DNA of 64,000 nucleotides from Apostichopus japonicus. Lineage: Eukaryota; Echinodermata; Holothuroidea; Aspidochirotida; Stichopodidae. Below the pieces are notes generated by a model, which was not told the DNA's origin, ran no database searches, and saw nothing but the letters and a program-made list of their open reading frames with translations. This document shows positions 61,690-64,000 of this stretch, piece by piece. Location: NCBI RefSeq assembly GCF_037975245.1, contig NC_092567.1, positions 15,018,876 to 15,082,875 of the forward strand. Reading direction: 5' to 3'. Every line of letters starts with the position of its first letter. Position 1 is the stretch's first letter. A program made the translations under genes and the position numbers.

Positions 61690-61995
61690 GGTGCGCATGT
61701 CCGTGAGGTACTTAGTGAAGAAAAGTCACCCATGGTAGCCCTGCATAGGCACGACAACCACACAACTTGATCCACCCTCTGCCCCAATCCCCTTATATCG
61801 AAACTGTTACCATATGATGGTTACCTGATTAATGCGCATGTCCGTGAGGTATACCTTTGAAGAAAAGGCACCACTAAATAGCCCTGCATAGGCACGGCAA
61901 CCAAACAACTTTATCCGCCTTCAACCCCAGTCCCCTTACAACATCGAGACTGTTCCCATATTATAATTACCTGATAAATGCGCATGTCTGTGAGA
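61690..61995. repeat. about 143-bp tandem repeat, two copies plus start of a third
   Basis: GCGCATGTCCGTGAGGTA recurs at 61693, 61834 and (with changes) 61980. Each unit also shares AGCCCTGCATAGGCACG and CAACCACACAACTT-like blocks. A related ACATCGAGACTG stretch occurs near 57400. Confidence 0.75.
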
Positions 61996-64000
61996 TATCC
62001 AGACACATTGGGGCCATAAACATCCATCGTACTGTAGAAACTTTCGCTTTTGCAAGGAGTTTTTGAAATTCGCCGCTACTCATTGCATATGTAAAGCTAT
62101 AACTGAACAATTTGCTTTTGATAACTTGAACTGCTAAACAAGACGTTACTTGGAATTTTTTACTCGGTATTTCTCGCACCTGGTCCAACGATCACTCCAT
62201 TATGAAGAGACACTTGGAATAATTTGCATATCATTTACATAAAATTGTCACGTGAAGTGTCAAAGTTATTTCCGCCAAGGTGTTGTGGGAAGATCTTGGT
62301 CCCTTTTGTATTGTTGAGACACCATTGTTCTTGAGTATGCTGTCAACCCTTTGTAATTGTATACAACATCCTTACCTGTTTCAAGACTTCGACAACGAAA
62401 GGAAGGTAAAATTACATCCCGTTACCTTTTTATTATTCTTCTGAAGTTGGAACGAAGAGAAAAGAAGAGCAAAAACAAACCTAAGCCAAAGTAAAGAAAA
62501 ATAAACATGAGTCAGTGTTTTGTAAAACTCAGTTGATGTAAAATCTCATGGTTTTTTTCACATTTCACATAAGCTAGCACCTTTTAGCATAACAATTTAG
62601 ATCAATTATTTCCCAAGTCAAATGCGACAATTCATTGAAGAGCATGCTACCTTAAATGAACATTCTAGAGATTAAGCATACTTTTTTAACGTAGGTCCTA
62701 AATATCATAAAAACTGGAAAGGCAATAGAAATATTACCATGCACCTCAAATTGTTGTTTTTTCTTGGACATGAAATAAACTAAATAAATAATGAAATGCT
62801 GCATAAAATCATTCTTCATAATTCTCTCTTGAAGGGACACGTTTGTATCCTACACTTTACCCTAACACACGGTGTCAATGTAACATAACTGATGAGTAAC
62901 ATGCTAATGGACGTTAGAGGGGAATGAACAAGTGTGGGTTCTCATGCCCTGTCTCTGATCATAACATTTCTTCAAAATCATGTGTTACAAGTCGCACGGT
63001 CCTTCACATAGTATTATACTCAAATCTGTCAGGTGGTACTCAATCTCAAAAGCTCACTTCCCCCACTCGCCCACTTCCCCCACTTCCCCACTCGCAGATA
63101 TTAACAGAATGCTGTGAATAATCATTAGATTGTATGTCTTGCTTTTCTTTTCTATTTGGCTGTATTTGTCGGTATAAAGTCTGGTCATAACCTATCGTTT
63201 GGATGTCAGAGAGCACCTGCCTGCATCTCACCTCACCTCACCTCACACCTCACCCACCCTACCCCACCTCACCCCAAACCACCCCAACCAAACTCAACTG
63301 AACACAACATCGGTGGTGGAGTGCTTGGGCTGGTTCGAGAGTGGGAAATAAGAGGTGATTGGATGACAAGAATGGATGAAGTTAATGGAGAAGATGTGTC
63401 ATTTTCATGACAGCCAATAGCAAACTTTTTATCTACAATACGTGTTATTTCCTTACCCTTCAAGCACCCCTTACCGTTCCCCCATCTGTAAATTATATCT
63501 CCACTCCCCCCCCCAATTAGATTTTCTATTTTTCCACATCATACTTTTTTCAAACTTTTCAAATTTTACTCCTCCGCTTTGCTTGTATATCTCAGTTTGT
63601 CACTTCTCGAAAGTTTTAACTTCCAATTTCCGCCCTGAAAGACAAACATTTGAGTTAGTTTGTATCTCTCATTCTCTCTCTCTTCGATTCATAACCTCTT
63701 CAGGTTTGTAGGATAAAAGACTCTGAAAGTTTGTATAGCTTCAAACAACACAAATAAGAAACCAAGGATAATTGTCATAACAGTGTCGCAAGTAGTCAAT
63801 TTACATCTTTTGTTATAGGACGATACTGTTTGGGATAGTTTATTTTAAAGCTAAGACGTCGAATGTTTGTGTTTGCAAGGACCCACTTTCACGTTGGTCA
63901 CTGGAATGTCTTCGATAACTGCATATCTTTTAAGAAAAAAACAACAACTCTGTGCTATTGTAAAAACTTGGTGCACTGTAGTTCCTACGGTTCAGAATAT
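61996..64000. other. window end, no gene seen
   Basis: Mostly unique AT-rich sequence. A (CTCAC)n-like tract lies at 63226-63290. Small open frames here show no family likeness. Confidence 0.5.

Overview
This is a eukaryotic genomic window: AT-rich, with spliced genes, GT-AG introns, tRNA-derived SINEs, LINE and DNA-transposon remnants, and long simple repeats. The genes suggest a bilaterian animal: an ecto-5'-nucleotidase (CD73) type enzyme, a Shaw/Kv3 potassium channel, a FGFR1OP2/SIKE coiled-coil protein and a FoxQ2 forkhead factor. I think a marine invertebrate deuterostome, perhaps an echinoderm, is most likely. That is an inference from gene resemblance and repeat style, not something a tool-free reading can prove.

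Layout. Positions 1-8492 (+) hold the last five exons of a CD73-like gene whose 5' part lies before the window. Its introns carry a (TCA)n tract, a hAT-type element with target-site duplication, a 5'-truncated LINE and another TIR element. After a 3 kb spacer with a 35-bp satellite, 11506-22831 (+) holds a complete four-exon Shaw-type Kv channel (644 codons by my splice model). Its last two exons were assembled from splice sites and encode a basic tail with six R/K-R-x-S sites. Then 28607-34263 (-) holds a three-exon FGFR1OP2/SIKE gene (454 codons) with a long Ser/Thr-rich extension. Finally 40931-42040 (-) is a single-exon FoxQ2 gene (369 codons) with an N-terminal eh1-like motif, a TATA box and a poly(A) signal. 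From 42.2 kb to the end (about 22 kb upstream of FoxQ2) I find no convincing exon, only repeats and possible regulatory DNA, including a cluster of forkhead-type sites.

The four genes are not an operon and have no obvious shared pathway. They act separately: extracellular nucleotide hydrolysis, membrane excitability, STRIPAK-type scaffolding or signalling, and developmental transcription. The signals I consider most worth checking are: loss of two phosphate-contact arginines in the CD73-like enzyme; the phosphosite-rich Kv tail and its alternative stop; hammerhead-ribozyme-like cores next to a tRNA-derived SINE family; 14 perfect TGACGTCA palindromes across the window; and the forkhead-site array upstream of FoxQ2.
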